A stretch of 64,000 nt of DNA from Gambelia wislizenii (GCA_030847615.1 JAUMIR010000001.1:253149187-253213186), one strand, 5' to 3'; shown: positions 34,227 through 44,743, numbered from the stretch's first letter. Notes: generated by a model from the letters alone, not told the origin. Made by a program: numbers and translations.

Positions 34227-35236
34227 GGGCTTGTCTACACTAAAGGCAAAAGTCTGAATGGACTCCCAGACTGTTTTTCCTGGACCTGAACTGGAGCCAC
34301 CCTGCTACCTGTTTCTCTACAGGGACATCAGGTAGATGTCTATACGTGTCCCTTCATCCAGATGTTGCTTTGGTCCACCATCACTATCTTTCCTCCATCA
34401 GCTTCCTTACATAGCCAGGACAGATTGCTGCCTGGCATGCACTGCCATTTACCTTCAGTGTCTGGGCCAGTTGCCAGCCCGGAACAGTATAGAAAGGTTT
34501 TTTTTTTTCCCTCCTCAGCACCACTGATGCTTGCATGCAGTTGCTTGCTTTGAGGACAGAAATGAGATACCCAGATCACATGGCTTGGTGCCACATTTGC
34601 CTCAGAGCAAGCAACTACACATCAGCGGCAGTGATGCTGAGAAGGAAAAACCTTTCTGTAACTGTTCCAGGCCAGAAATTGGCCCAAACACTGAGGTAAA
34701 CAGCAGTGCCTGCCAGGCAGCAACATGGCCCCCACATCCTGAAGCGGGAGCCCCAGGCCAGGATCTTTGGTTGGTCCCCTACCTACTGCTAAGGTTAAGG
34801 GCAGTGAGATGCTCTACGGGATTTAGGATAAAAATTAAAATAAGTCAGTTTAAATGACACCAAAGTAATATTTATATATTTTTTTAAAAAACTAAATGGA
34901 TTTACTTAATAAAAACGTACGATAACATCACACCATGCCCCCTCGTAATCCCAGGTGCCCAAGCCCCCAGAGTAGAGCGATCTCAGCTCCTCCCCCCTTG
35001 TGGGGGCCAGGGGCAGCAATCTCTCCTGCCCCCCACCCCATCCCAAATCCAGGGCGGATCCATTGTTCACACTACAGGAAACACCGAGTTTCCTGCAAAC
35101 TCCAGAGAAAACTGAGATTTTAAAATCCAGGTTAACATGGTATACCCTGAGTTTGGTGTGGATAAGGCCGTATGTCATGTGCCCTTACCACACCAGAATT
35201 TTGGGGGGATACTCCCCCCTTGTGTAGACAAGCTCC
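34227..35236. mobile_element. 1.0-kb MITE with GTCTACAC ends and an internal foldback
   Basis: The ends GGGCTTGTCTACAC and GTGTAGACAAGCTCC are inverted. Inside, about 34415-34558 and 34590-34728 form an imperfect inverted repeat of about 135 bp (gctgcctggcatgcactgcc pairs with ggcagtgcctgccaggcagc-type sequence). Open frames are accidental. Related in ends to 13251 and 45347. Confidence 0.65.
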
Positions 35237-35689
35237 TAATCACTGTTTCATTGTTGACTTACAAAAAAAAAATCTGTAGATAAATATATGAAGGGAAATA
35301 ATTCAGACAGAGGACATTTTTTCTGGGTTTTGTTCCTCCCAAAGTCCAGTGATACTAGTGTTTTCAAGGTTGTTTATTGTTTAAGCATGACTAATTTTGC
35401 CTGCAATTAATATGGCACATAATATTTATGATGATAATCCACTATTGAAGCGTTCAATACTTTCAGCATCATTATGCTTCACACCCAGCTGTGCAGCTAG
35501 CTTAGTCCTTAAGGTTGTGACTATATGAGAATATTAGTGTAAAAATAGGACACACTATTTTGTTTATTACAAAATGTATGGTGTCTCTTTTGTCCCATTC
35601 CCCCACACCTCAGTGCTCAAATAGCAACAACAAATATGCATGTGCATAAGGTAGCAGTTTGTAGTTTTTAGCAGCACAGGAAATATTGA
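35237..35689. other. Unclassified intergenic sequence
   Basis: No gene or clear repeat recognised. Confidence 0.5.
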
Positions 35690-35757
35690 GTTTTGTTTAT
35701 GTACAGACTCGGAGAAATAACGAGACCACACACAGATATATGGGTAAAATAAGGGTC

Positions 35758-35763
35758 TTTATT
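35758..35763 (-). promoter_or_regulatory. Polyadenylation signal AATAAA of the Ngaro-type element
   Basis: Minus-strand AATAAA lies about 400 bases downstream of the hydrolase stop, near the right limit of the element, where a transcript end is expected. Confidence 0.55.
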
Positions 35764-36161
35764 AAATGCCCTACCTATTTAAATCCCTTTAAATTCTTCA
35801 GCATGTGGAGGCAACCTAGTGAGGGAGCAGCTAGGGTGGATTGTCCCTCCTGGACATATGCCCCCAGCTTCCCCTGGCGAGCACCTGAGCCCTGATGAGC
35901 AACCACATGCCCTGTGGTTGCTCTCTAGCCAGCTCGTGTCCAGAAGGTCAACCCGAAAGTCCCCCACCCAAGGCGTACGCATTAAGGTGTGGGAATTATC
36001 CTCCAGGCCAACCCCAAGGTAGGTCTCCTTCTGTTCTCCCAGGTCATACGGCCGAAGGAGACCCTTCCAGAGACCATTCCCTCACCGAAATTGGTGCCAT
36101 AGGTACACACCATAAGCTACGCCTCCCCCTTTTCTGCCACAGATAAGGGGCAAGCGTCCGC

Positions 36162-36764
36162 TTAGTCCCTTACTCCCCACTGGCTGTCTAACCAGTCCCT
36201 CAACCCCTGCTGAAGATCCTCCAAAAACAAAATATTCCCTGCATCCGAAAGGTGCACCCTGTCAGCTCGGTAGAGCTCGGGCCTTTCAAATTTTATGGCC
36301 GTGTGAGGTAAATACAAACCACCACCCTCAGTCAAAAATTTGTTAATTTGTCTGTTGACTGTCCTCCTTGCCCTGTCAATCAGACGGGGATTCCCCTCTC
36401 CACGCCATAGCTGCCGCGGCAAGATGGCTGACCACATGATTGCAACCCTTGGCCACCGCAACCAGATTACCTTCATGTCGTGGGTCGCCTGCAGTATCAA
36501 GGCCTTACCCTTGAGTAAACCCAAGTCGTTCCCCCCCAAATGAATGATAAGCAAAATCAGGTGGAGGCCCCCGTCTTTCCTCAAACAAAAGTGTCAATAG
36601 GCCATGCCAGCGAAGGCCCCTCTTCCCCACCCACTCAATGGTAACCCTGTCCCCCAGGCTGAGGTGAGATCCAAAATAACTCATCTGGGCCTGTCGTGCC
36701 GCCCACTACACCATACTGTCGCCACAAATCAGCACCCGGCGTCTCACCATCAAGGGTCTAGAAC
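36162..36764 (-). pseudogene. SGNH/GDSL hydrolase domain of the Ngaro-type element
   Basis: Predicted esterase/lipase-like SGNH domain, known from some YR retrotransposons; its biochemical role there is unsettled. Block I is at about 36730-36709, reading VLICGDSMV with the nucleophile Ser codon at 36715-36717. A TAG stop follows immediately at 36706-36708. Block III reads HLGGNDLG (about 36545-36520) and block V DRVHLSDAGN (about 36260-36230) with Asp and His in DxxH spacing. The open part 36584-36162 (140 codons) is one base out of frame with the block I segment, so a frameshift lies near 36560-36580. All three catalytic blocks are present; only the stop and the frameshift break the gene. 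It follows the recombinase on the same strand, with an acceptor-like splice site at its start. Confidence 0.85.
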
Positions 36765-36788
36765 CTGGAAGACAAAAGGGGAAGAAAC
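36765..36788 (-). promoter_or_regulatory. Possible 3' splice site between recombinase and hydrolase
   Basis: On the minus strand a pyrimidine-rich tract TTTCTTCCCCTTTTGTCTTC runs into CAG with AG at 36766-36765. The recombinase stop is at 36792-36790, just upstream, and the frame open after the AG is the hydrolase block I frame. This would let splicing bypass the recombinase stop. It is an inference; no transcript evidence is available here. Confidence 0.4.
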
Positions 36789-36789
36789 A

Positions 36790-37697
36790 TTAGTAGAAAA
36801 GAGGGTGAACATACCTCCTAAAGGCAGAGGATCTCCAACGCCTGATGGTTTGGATGGCCATTTGTGACATACCCATAGCCGCAGCCGTGGAGGCGGCGCC
36901 AGTATGAAAGGAATGGGTCCCAAAGTGTGCGCCTGCCAAAATCCAGGGTCTTGGATGTTATTTTCCAAAACTGATACCTGGTTAGGGGGGGAAGAATCTA
37001 CATGGACAAAAAATGGTCCTTGGTATGCACCTCTGACCTGGATATACTCCTGCAAAGCCCGCACTGGGCACAGTTAGGGATCGCTGCAGCGTGTCAACCT
37101 TGATGTCCCGCCCCTCCCTAGCTGATCAGTTTTCAAAAATCAAAGAGTGAAAGTGATCTCATTCATTTTCACCAAGACATCCCTGAACTCCAATGCCCTA
37201 CCTGAAGTATCCGTCCTGGACCCACAGACCAATTCGCTTATTTGAAGGGCTCCGAAGAATGCTAAAAGGGAAGCTGCATGAAACAAAATCGCCTCATAGG
37301 GCGACACACAAATCCCCACCCATGCCTGCCGGAGACCCTTCAGTATGTTAGGCGAAAGGGGCACCCTCTGATCCTTTCTCTTTCCCCTTTCGCTAGCCCA
37401 ATTCTCCAAAGCTTTCCGGATGCGAAAATCACCCGTGCAATCCACGGCGCCTTGGGCCTTGAGCCAAAAGGCGATGGCGGAAAGCCTACCCTTAATTGAC
37501 TGGGCAGACAAGCCCCTGGTGTACAGATGTACACAGAACTGCATTAAGTGCGTCACAGGGACATGGATACCCTGACCTAACACCTCCTGTTCCCTAAAGC
37601 TGCAAAACTCATGGACAGCCCTCACATAGCTCCTCCGGGTACTCAATGCCACTGACATACCTAGGGCCCTGCAAAATTTGGATTCCCATGTTGCCAT
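36790..37697 (-). pseudogene. Tyrosine recombinase (YR) of the Ngaro-type element
   Basis: The phage-integrase-like recombinase inserts the circular cDNA of DIRS-order elements. N-terminal SAM-like core-binding domain: TRRSYVRAVHEFCSF, LCVHLYTRGLSAQSI-type block, WLKAQGAVDC (37697-37400). Catalytic domain: AFFGALQISELV has Gln (codon 37242-37244) where the family has the first catalytic Arg. GTHSFHTGA near 36921-36895 has the catalytic His (36913-36915) but His (36904-36906) where the second Arg of HxxR belongs. RRWRSSAFRRYVHP near 36840-36800 carries the Tyr nucleophile (codon 36811-36813), and TAA follows at 36792-36790. A stop at 37140 and further frameshifts split the frame. Both Arg losses fit CGN-to-CAN changes at CpG, so the enzyme would be inactive even if read through. 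Confidence 0.88.
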
Positions 37698-37724
37698 AGG
37701 TCTGCCGGCATCTCGTCGCCTATG

Positions 37725-38425
37725 AGCGCCACCTCCAGAGCCAACTCTCTGAAGCGCTCCATCTGCATGCGGGAAAGAGCTTCAGCAATCTCGTTGTTAA
37801 CGCCTGCCACATGCCGCACTGAAAATGGATATTATGCCGAAGGCATTGGAGAGTAAAAGCCCGGACCAGCCCCATAACTCGCCAGGATTTTGATGTCAGG
37901 GTGTTTATAACATGCACCATGGCCAAATTGTCACACCAAAAGTGCACTGATGAATTGGCGAGCTCAGGCGCCCAGATGTTAGTGGCCACCAAATTGGGAA
38001 AAACTCAAGAAATGTAAGGTCCCTAGTCACCTCTGTCCCAGCCCATGCTGCCGGCCATGTGCTGGTGCACCAGCGGCCCCAGAAATACACCCCAAAGCCT
38101 ATTGAACCTGCCGCGTCCGATGCTACCTGCAGGGTGCCCTGTAATTTCCTTTCCTCCCACCAAAATGAGATGCCATTGAAGGTATCCAAAAACTCTTGCC
38201 AAACTCCCAAATCCGCCTGGATTTCCCATGTGATTCAGATCTTAAAATAAGGTCGTTGGACACCTGCAATAGCATCACACAACCGGCGGAGGAAGGCCCT
38301 GCCCGGGGCAACCACCTTGCAAGCAAAATTCAGGTGCCCGATGAGCACCTGAAATTCCCTCAACGTGGCTTTGTGTAATTTCTTAAATTGGTTAACCCTG
38401 TCCCGCACTTCCTGTACTACCCATC
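37725..38425 (-). pseudogene. RT connection and RNase H domain of the Ngaro-type element
   Basis: After the RT stop at 38417 the frame shifts and continues with FKKLHKATLREFQ and APGRAFLRRLCDA (about 38390-38270). The RNase H core follows: ASDAAGSIGFGVYF (about 38130-38090, first Asp), LTFLEFFP (about 38010, Glu) and FWCDNLAMVHVIN (Asp codon 37930-37932). Last comes NNEIAEALSRMQMERF (37795-37755), where Glu (37781-37783) stands in place of the usual fourth Asp. RNase H removes RNA from the RNA/DNA hybrid during cDNA synthesis. The domain spans several frames, so this copy is dead. Confidence 0.8.
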
Positions 38426-39227
38426 AGAGAGCCGGTGGAGTTCCTGTACCGTATCTATCTCAGTACCCAAAAAGGTCAATTGTTGAGCTGGGCCCTCCGT
38501 CTTTTCCGGTGCCAAAGGCACTCCCAGCTCCTCTGCGAGCAACTCAAACTGCCGCAATAGATATTCACAGGATCCGCTACCAACCTGACCCACAAACAAA
38601 AAATCATCCAGGTAATGAAAGACCCCCCCTAGCCCAGTCCTAGCTTTTAGAACCCACTCCAAAAAGGTACTAAAAGTCTCAAAAGTGTTGCAAGAGACTG
38701 AACAACCCATAGGGAGGGCCCGATCCATATAGAATCTCCCTTCAAATTGAAAACCCAACAATTCAAAGTCCTCAGGATGAACCGGGAGAAGGCGAAAAGT
38801 GGACTTAATGTCGCGTTTCACCATCTCAGCTCCCAGCCCATGCTGCCAGACCACATGAACTGCTGAATCAAAAGATGTGTATTTGACTGAACAAAGTTCA
38901 GGTGGGATGTAATCATTAACAGATTCCCCCTTAGGATAGGATAAATGGTGTATCAACCTAAACTCCCCGGGGGCTTTCTTGGGTACTATTCCTAAGGGGG
39001 AAACCCGTAAATTGCGTACCGGAGGGTGAACAAAGGGACCAATTACCCGTCCCCCGGCCACTTCCTTCTTGATTTTTTTCTGAACAATGCTTTCCTTTCC
39101 TTTTACTGATAACAATTTTTTTGCCCAGAACAGGTGCCTTACCCCCTGGTAAGGTATACGAAAGCCAAATTGAAAACCCTGTGATAGGTAGGTGGTCGCC
39201 TGTTTGTCGGGGTAAAGAGCAAGTCAC
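38417..39227 (-). pseudogene. Reverse transcriptase of the Ngaro-type element
   Basis: The main open frame is 39115-38417 (232 codons). Motifs in order: RVIGPFVHPPVRNLRVSPLG and FRLIHHLSYPKGESVNDYIP (fingers), VKRDIKSTFRLLPVHPEDF (first catalytic Asp), RALPMGCSVSCNTFETFS, HYLDDFLFVG with the catalytic DD at 38608-38603, and LTFLGTEIDT. Its own N-terminus lies in another frame: 39227-38958 encodes the linker PITGFSIWLSYTLPGG, so a frameshift is present near 39110. The gag stop and the beginning of this region overlap by a few bases, as expected for a downstream pol frame. The catalytic residues look intact. Confidence 0.92.
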
Positions 39228-40593
39228 CGGACTAAAACATCTAACTTAATTGGGCTGGGGACCTTTTTGAGCGGAGCTGAAGCGTTACCGCCTCTGCCCG
39301 TTCCCCCGGATCCTCTTGACCCCCTGAACTGGCCCCTACCCCTCGGGCAGTTGTGAAAGGAATGGGAGGCCCCGCAGATAGAGCACTCATGGCTAAACCT
39401 GCAGGGCTTCCTAGAACAAGACCCGTGGGAACTAAATTCCCAGCACAGCATCTTTTGGCCAATAGCGGAAGCAGCATGGGGTTTAGGCGCATTTGTGCCC
39501 GAAGTCCTGATTAAATGGCCACTATGGGTCCGTTCCCCTTGAATAGGGCGAGCCGGGGTCATGAGCTGCATCCACAACTGTGGGTGCATCATGTCCCAAC
39601 GGAGGGAGGGATAAATTGCAGCCCTCATCCAAAAAGCCTCGTCATAGAGCAGCCAAGCCGGGCTGGTAAAATCCACATACGCCCGATGAATAATGTCCAT
39701 ATATTGGAACAAGGCTGCTGCTCTATGTGGTTGAGCCTTTGCAATCACCCCGGCCAATATTAAAAAACCTAATAGCCAATTAGTCCAGGTGCGTTCCACT
39801 TTTCTCTTTTTAATTTTTTCCTTTTCCTTCTCATCCATGTCGTCCTTATCCTTCTTCTCAATCTCACGATACAGGAGGGAGAAAACATCAACATATTCCC
39901 CCCTCAATATCTTGTCCCTTGTGGATTGAAATAAGTGGTCACCCAAGGGGAGAGACATCTCCCCAAAGGGTATTGCTGCATATGCCACAGTATCATATCC
40001 CACACCCTGAGAAGGGCCGGCTATCGCCCAGTCAGCTACCGGGTGTCCCCCAAGACCCGGGTTAACTAGACCCCATGTAGACCACTGAGGTGGTGCCCAA
40101 TTAAGGACCTGCTGAGTCATGGGCCATTCCCCTTGAACACCCTGGGATCCAGCCCCCTGAGCAGTATGAGGCCCAGGCCATCCACCCCATGGCCACAAAG
40201 GCATCGTAGTGGGGCAATTCAAATCAGCAGACTCACCGGTCGCCGTCGCCATCTCGGTTGGCTCCGGTTCCCCTCCAGGGTCAGCCGATGGAGTGGCGAC
40301 ATCTGTGGGCGGTGCAGAACCGGATGCATTGTCCCCTTGAATCCTCCACTCCAGCGCATCCAGTCGAGCAAGGATTTGATTAGTCAGCTTCTTCCTCCCA
40401 GACAGATCACCCTTCTGTCCTGCATCCCCATCTTTGACACCTTGCAACCTCTCCATGTGTTGAATCCAATCCAGAATAGCCTGCCAAGGAATTTCTTCCT
40501 CATCATCACTCAATGGTTGTGGCGGGGGGGGGCAGGGCATTTGGGGGCTGGGCCCTTGCCCTTACCCCCTGGCTTTCCCTTTTTAGGAGCCAT
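39224..40593 (-). pseudogene. Gag-like ORF1 with CCCH and CCHC zinc fingers
   Basis: Open frame of 438 codons (40540-39224). The N-terminal part is acidic (PLSDDEEEIPW) and followed by low-complexity sequence. The middle has a charged lysine/glutamate stretch (KDKDDMDEKEKEKIKKRK) and a helical core with WLLYDEAFWMRAA. The C-terminus has tandem fingers: CCCH (C366-x8-C375-x4-C380-x3-H384) and CCHC-like (C386-x2-C389-x3-H393-x4-C398), then an RG-rich tail. The fingers presumably bind genomic RNA. The likely original start is further upstream at 40593, in a frame reading MAPKKGKPGGKGKG, which would join through the C9 homopolymer (G9 on the plus strand at 40524-40532) by a one-base slip. If that is a sequencing or slippage error, gag is otherwise intact. 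Confidence 0.85.
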
Positions 40594-40737
40594 CCCACAA
40601 GGCCTACAAATATATACCCAGATGTCGAGAATCCAGACAGAATCCAAATCAATCCAACCCACAGGAAAAGTTCCCAACCTAGGGGTCCCCACCCCGCATT
40701 TCAATACCCCCTAGGCACACCAATTCGTGCTATATTA

Positions 40738-41190
40738 CTGTAATTATTATTATTATTGGACAGGCGGCCCGTGCAACGTGATTATTATTATTATTATTAT
40801 TATTATTAAATAACCGAATCCACAGACCCAGCCAGGACCAGCTAGGCTGCAGCCTGCAATCAAACCCACACAGTCAATCCAGTCCCAAAGAGGGTGATTA
40901 TTATTATTATTATTATTGAGTAACTGCATCTACAGGCCCGACAAGGCCTGACTAGGCCGCAGCCTGCAATCAGACCAATGCAGTCAAACAGTCAAACCAG
41001 TCTCGAGAAGGATGACTATTATTATTATTATTGAACATGCGGCCTATGTGATGTGATTATTATTATTATTATTGAACCACTGAATCTGCAGGCCTGAAGG
41101 CTCGACTAGGCCGCAGCCTGCAATCAATCCAATCAATCAGAAGAATGATTACTGTTATTGTTATTGAATAGACAGCCAGATTATTGTTAT
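40738..41190. repeat. Tandem ~130-bp repeats with (ATT)n in the element 5' region
   Basis: About four imperfect units, each made of (tta)n plus a block containing ggccgcagcctgcaatca (seen at about 40850, 40960 and 41110) and gcagtcaa-type sequence. They lie between gag and the GC-rich far 5' region, so they could be promoter-associated repeats or part of the split repeat system; I cannot decide which. Confidence 0.7.
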
Positions 41191-41834
41191 TATTGATGAG
41201 AAGTATAGTCCCTTGGCCCAACCTGGCCCAATGAGGCCTTGTCAGACCGCTCCAGTGGATCACCCACGTCCGGGACCTGTAATCAATACCCCCCAGGTGG
41301 CTAGGCCGATCCCAGCCCCCACCATGTGTCCCACCGCAAGCACAATCCCACTAAGAAAGAAAAAAGGGGGCACGCGATCGTCGGATCCCCGCGACCACTA
41401 GCCCGCCACCCAGCAACAGGTGGCCAGCTGCCTTCCCCCAAACCCCCTCACCTCCCAGAGGACCAATAACGGCCTGAAGGCCAATGGCCCGAAGGCCACT
41501 TGCTGTTGCTGCATAAACAAGCGCCCGGCTGCTCCTCCCTCGCCGCGATCGCCTGCTAGCACCGCAACCCAGCAGCTCGTTATCCACTCGATCGCCGAGT
41601 TGACAAAGAAGCTGGAGCCCTGGGCAGGAAGGCTTAAGTAGCCTCTGCCCCCGCCCATCGCTCCTCATCACTGGCACTTGCCAGTGACATAATCCAAAGG
41701 GGAGGGGCCTCCCTCTCCGGTGCTGCCCACAAATGGGCTTTCCCCCGCTGAGGCTGCACGGCCGTGGGGGAGCCTGGTTGTACAAAGCTATATTTTAAAT
41801 TTCATAAATCTGACAAATAGTACAATTGTATGCC

Positions 41835-42352
41835 CTAAGAAGGATTTTAATTCTTCATTAATTTTGTTTTTGAAGGAAGCAATGATACATTTTAGCAATT
41901 TTCTTCCTGCTGCAAGAAAGTCTTCAAAAACTTTGTACATTTTGAGGGCTATTTACAGTTCAGAACTTATTCTGTGCAAAATTAACACAGACTTCTTTTG
42001 CATGGAAAGCAACATTTTCTGAATAGGAAAAAGCATTTTCTATGCAGAAAATAATATTTCTGAACAAAACAGAAATATTATTTCTTGAACAGAAAATTCT
42101 GTACTTGGGAACTTTGTGCAAAATTTGCATTTGTATAGAAAATAGCATTTTCTGCACATGACTTAGCAGAAATACTGTTTTCTATGCAGGAAATGTTGTT
42201 TCCTGCACAGAAAATGCTGTTTTCTAGGGTTGGGGAGAGTATTCACGCAGAATAAATACTGCACTGTGAAGATTCTTTTCAGTCCAGGATTCTCCTGAGG
42301 GACACATTATTCAAGAATTTTTTGAATAGTTTCCAATATTCTTTCCATCCCT
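41835..42352 (+). repeat. Family D interspersed repeat
   Basis: The left end is ctaagaaggattttaattcttcattaattttg. The middle contains at least six variants of TTCTGTGCAGAAAATG, and the right end has cagtccaggattctcctgag and caatattctttccatcccta. Most complete uninterrupted copy here, about 518 bp. Confidence 0.65.
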
Positions 42353-44676
42353 AATTATGAATGAAGATTTTGATGTTGCTAAAGCAGTTAAATTAGTTTT
42401 GCCTGTACCCATACTTTTCCCTGGGGGGTCCTCACTTCCTGGGGTAAATGGGGAAATTGTTCCCCACCATCGTTTCTATAGTCCCAGAATTTAACATTTC
42501 TGTCTGTTCACTTTGAGTTATTCTGTCAACAGATGAAACCACAAATTACTAGGATTCAATATTTGGACCACAAGTTCACCTAGTTTGACTCTGGAGATTG
42601 TCCTTACTGGCCCAAACTAGTTTTATGGGCTTTGTTCCACCTCCAGCTGTATCATGTAATCATAGCAATCTTTGTGCCCAAATAAAGATTAAAGCCTGTA
42701 TTCCTCAAGATTGCTGAATCAATTACCATGAATCATTGTTCTGCTTTCCACATCTGGATGTCCATCATCAGAGCTTCAGTATATAATTTGGGCACAAAGT
42801 TCCCAAATACCTTTTCTTACTTTAGATGTGGTGACATCTGAAATGGCTTCTCTTTTGCAGAAATTCTTCATGAATTCTCTCTCTGATCCTCAAAGTCATA
42901 TCAGTCTTATTCCAGCATATATTTTGAGAAGCCTCTTTCTGTCATAGCAAAAGCAACAAAAGGATGGCAGCCTGACTCTCAATAAGATGGCTGAACTAAG
43001 TATCCCATCCAATACACTGCCTCTGCAAAGCTTAGAGGTCACATTTAACTTCAGGTTTTCATAACAGTTTGTTCATATGTGACAATGGTATGTAATAACT
43101 TGTTTTCTTGAATCTGCCAGTTCTTTCTAAAAGTGTTATTTTGCACCTCCTCACAGTATATTGCTTTATGCATTTATTTAAAGTAGTTATTAACCACTTT
43201 TTCATCTCCTGGGACCCCCAAAACAAGGTAGAATCAAATATATGAAAATATGATTTTAAAACAGATTAAAAACTATTTAAGAACTAGTTTTAAAAACCAA
43301 AGGACAAATAGGATAGTACAGTTTTGACTATTTACAAGAAAGTCAACAAAGATGGGGCCACTCTGACCTCCTGTGGGAGGGAATCCTATAACTGAGATAC
43401 TGCTAGAGAGAAAGTCCATTGTGGTCCTGACTGGGTCAAATACTTTATGAGTATATGTCTATCTATTACCAATTCTGATGGTATTTTTTCCCCAAAAAAG
43501 TTTCCAGGCTGTGAATAAACCATCAGCTTGTTTCTAAGTAATATATGCATTTGTACTTCAGCTTTCTTATGTATACAGATTCCCCCATTCTTATACATAC
43601 AGAAAAAACCTCTAACAGAGCAATCCTATGCAAGTTTTCTCAAAAAAACAAAACAAAACAAAAACACCTCCCAATGTTTAAATTTACTGGACATCTCAAA
43701 CAACAACACACCAGATATTCAAGGAGCTGTCAGTATTAGAAATGCAGACATGCAACAAGCTTAGTATCATTGATATTCTCTCTTTCCCCTCCCAGTAATG
43801 AAGATATTCTTACTCAGGTCCCCTTCATTGGCAAGCATATTTCTTTTCTTTTTCTTGCATGAAAAATGTATTTGCATGCACATTCTTTTTAAAAAGCTGA
43901 TGGTTTTTTTTTCTATAACTTTTTCAAGTGGATGTATTTTTGTATGCATGTTCCCTTATATATTGTTTTTTCAGTTTTTTTCATTTTTATTTTAAATTTT
44001 ATTTTTTGCAGATCATATCACAACTGCAAATTGTATTCAAATCTATCTTTGGTTCCAGGTAGTATAATTTTGGTAGCCAAATGTTAATACGCAAACCTAA
44101 AGAATTTCTCACCTCTCCATAGTCAGCAGTAGTTAGAGGACTCATATGATATTTATTAGGACATTATCATGATGGATTGGAGAGCATATTAGATGACAAC
44201 ACACCGTAGATTTTGTTGAGGAAACAGCACATTGAAAAACTTGGTTCCCTGTGTAAAATGAATGCTGTGTCTTTCTGCTTGGCTTGGCTTTCCCTTTGGG
44301 AGTGGATAGCAGGAAATGTCAATTGGTCTTACCATCTTTTCTCCTAGTGTGTGGAAATAATTTCCTGTACATTCTTCTTAGGCTGCCTCGAAAAAGTCCT
44401 TTTAACTCAGAACCAAGCAGGTCCACAGAAAATAACAGATGGACCAATTTTCCACACGCCATACTTCCATAAAACATATTAATGGCAAGTCATTACTCTA
44501 GGCCAAGACTCTGCTATTGCTCCCAGTTAACTGGCTGGCATTGCCCTTGGGCCCTGACATACAGCTAGGCTGATTATCTTGTGTACATTACACAGACTAC
44601 TCACAATAACAAATACACAATATAAAACCCCTGTGACTGCCAGAGGATCATGACTTTCTGGCTGGGTGTTAGAAAC
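42353..44676. other. Long unique stretch, no gene recognised
   Basis: About 2.3 kb of AT-rich sequence without convincing genes or repeats. Confidence 0.5.
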
Positions 44677-44743
44677 TGTGAGAAGAGAGAAAGCCACAAG
44701 AGAGAGAGGGAGAGAGATTGAGAGATTGAGAGAGAGAGAGAAA
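44677..44743. repeat. (GA)n-rich purine tract
   Basis: Imperfect GA/GAGATT run (agagagagggagagagattgagag..). The strand asymmetry could favour triplex (H-DNA) structure. Confidence 0.85.

Larger units (their letters stand above)
35690..41790 (-). mobile_element. Ngaro/DIRS-type tyrosine-recombinase retrotransposon
   Basis: Nearly full-length minus-strand element of about 6.1 kb. The order is 5' region with tandem ATT-rich repeats, gag, reverse transcriptase, RNase H, tyrosine recombinase (YR), SGNH hydrolase and an AATAAA signal. YR in place of an integrase is diagnostic of the DIRS order; the gag type and the terminal SGNH domain point to the Ngaro or a close vertebrate clade (family knowledge). 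I found neither LTRs nor clear split direct repeats by eye, so the outer limits are approximate. The element is GC- and CpG-richer than the surroundings, especially 41200-41780, suggesting a comparatively young insertion. Several frameshifts and stops make this copy non-functional. Confidence 0.88.

Noticed and set aside
34336..34857. ORFs of 60-108 codons at 34.3-34.9 kb as a small gene
   Set aside because: They lie in the inverted arms of a MITE, occur on both strands and show no domain.
40738..41190. CRISPR-like array of repeats and spacers
   Set aside because: The units are imperfect, contain (ATT)n, and lie in vertebrate DNA within a retroelement; no prokaryotic context.
41351..41785. 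144-codon ORF in the GC-rich 5' region of the Ngaro-type element
   Set aside because: Overlapping open frames on both strands are expected in GC-rich DNA; no domain. More likely 5' untranslated or promoter sequence.
35686..41790. Endogenous retrovirus or LTR retrotransposon
   Set aside because: No protease, integrase, envelope or LTR pair seen; a tyrosine recombinase occupies the integrase role, and the RT is of DIRS-order type.
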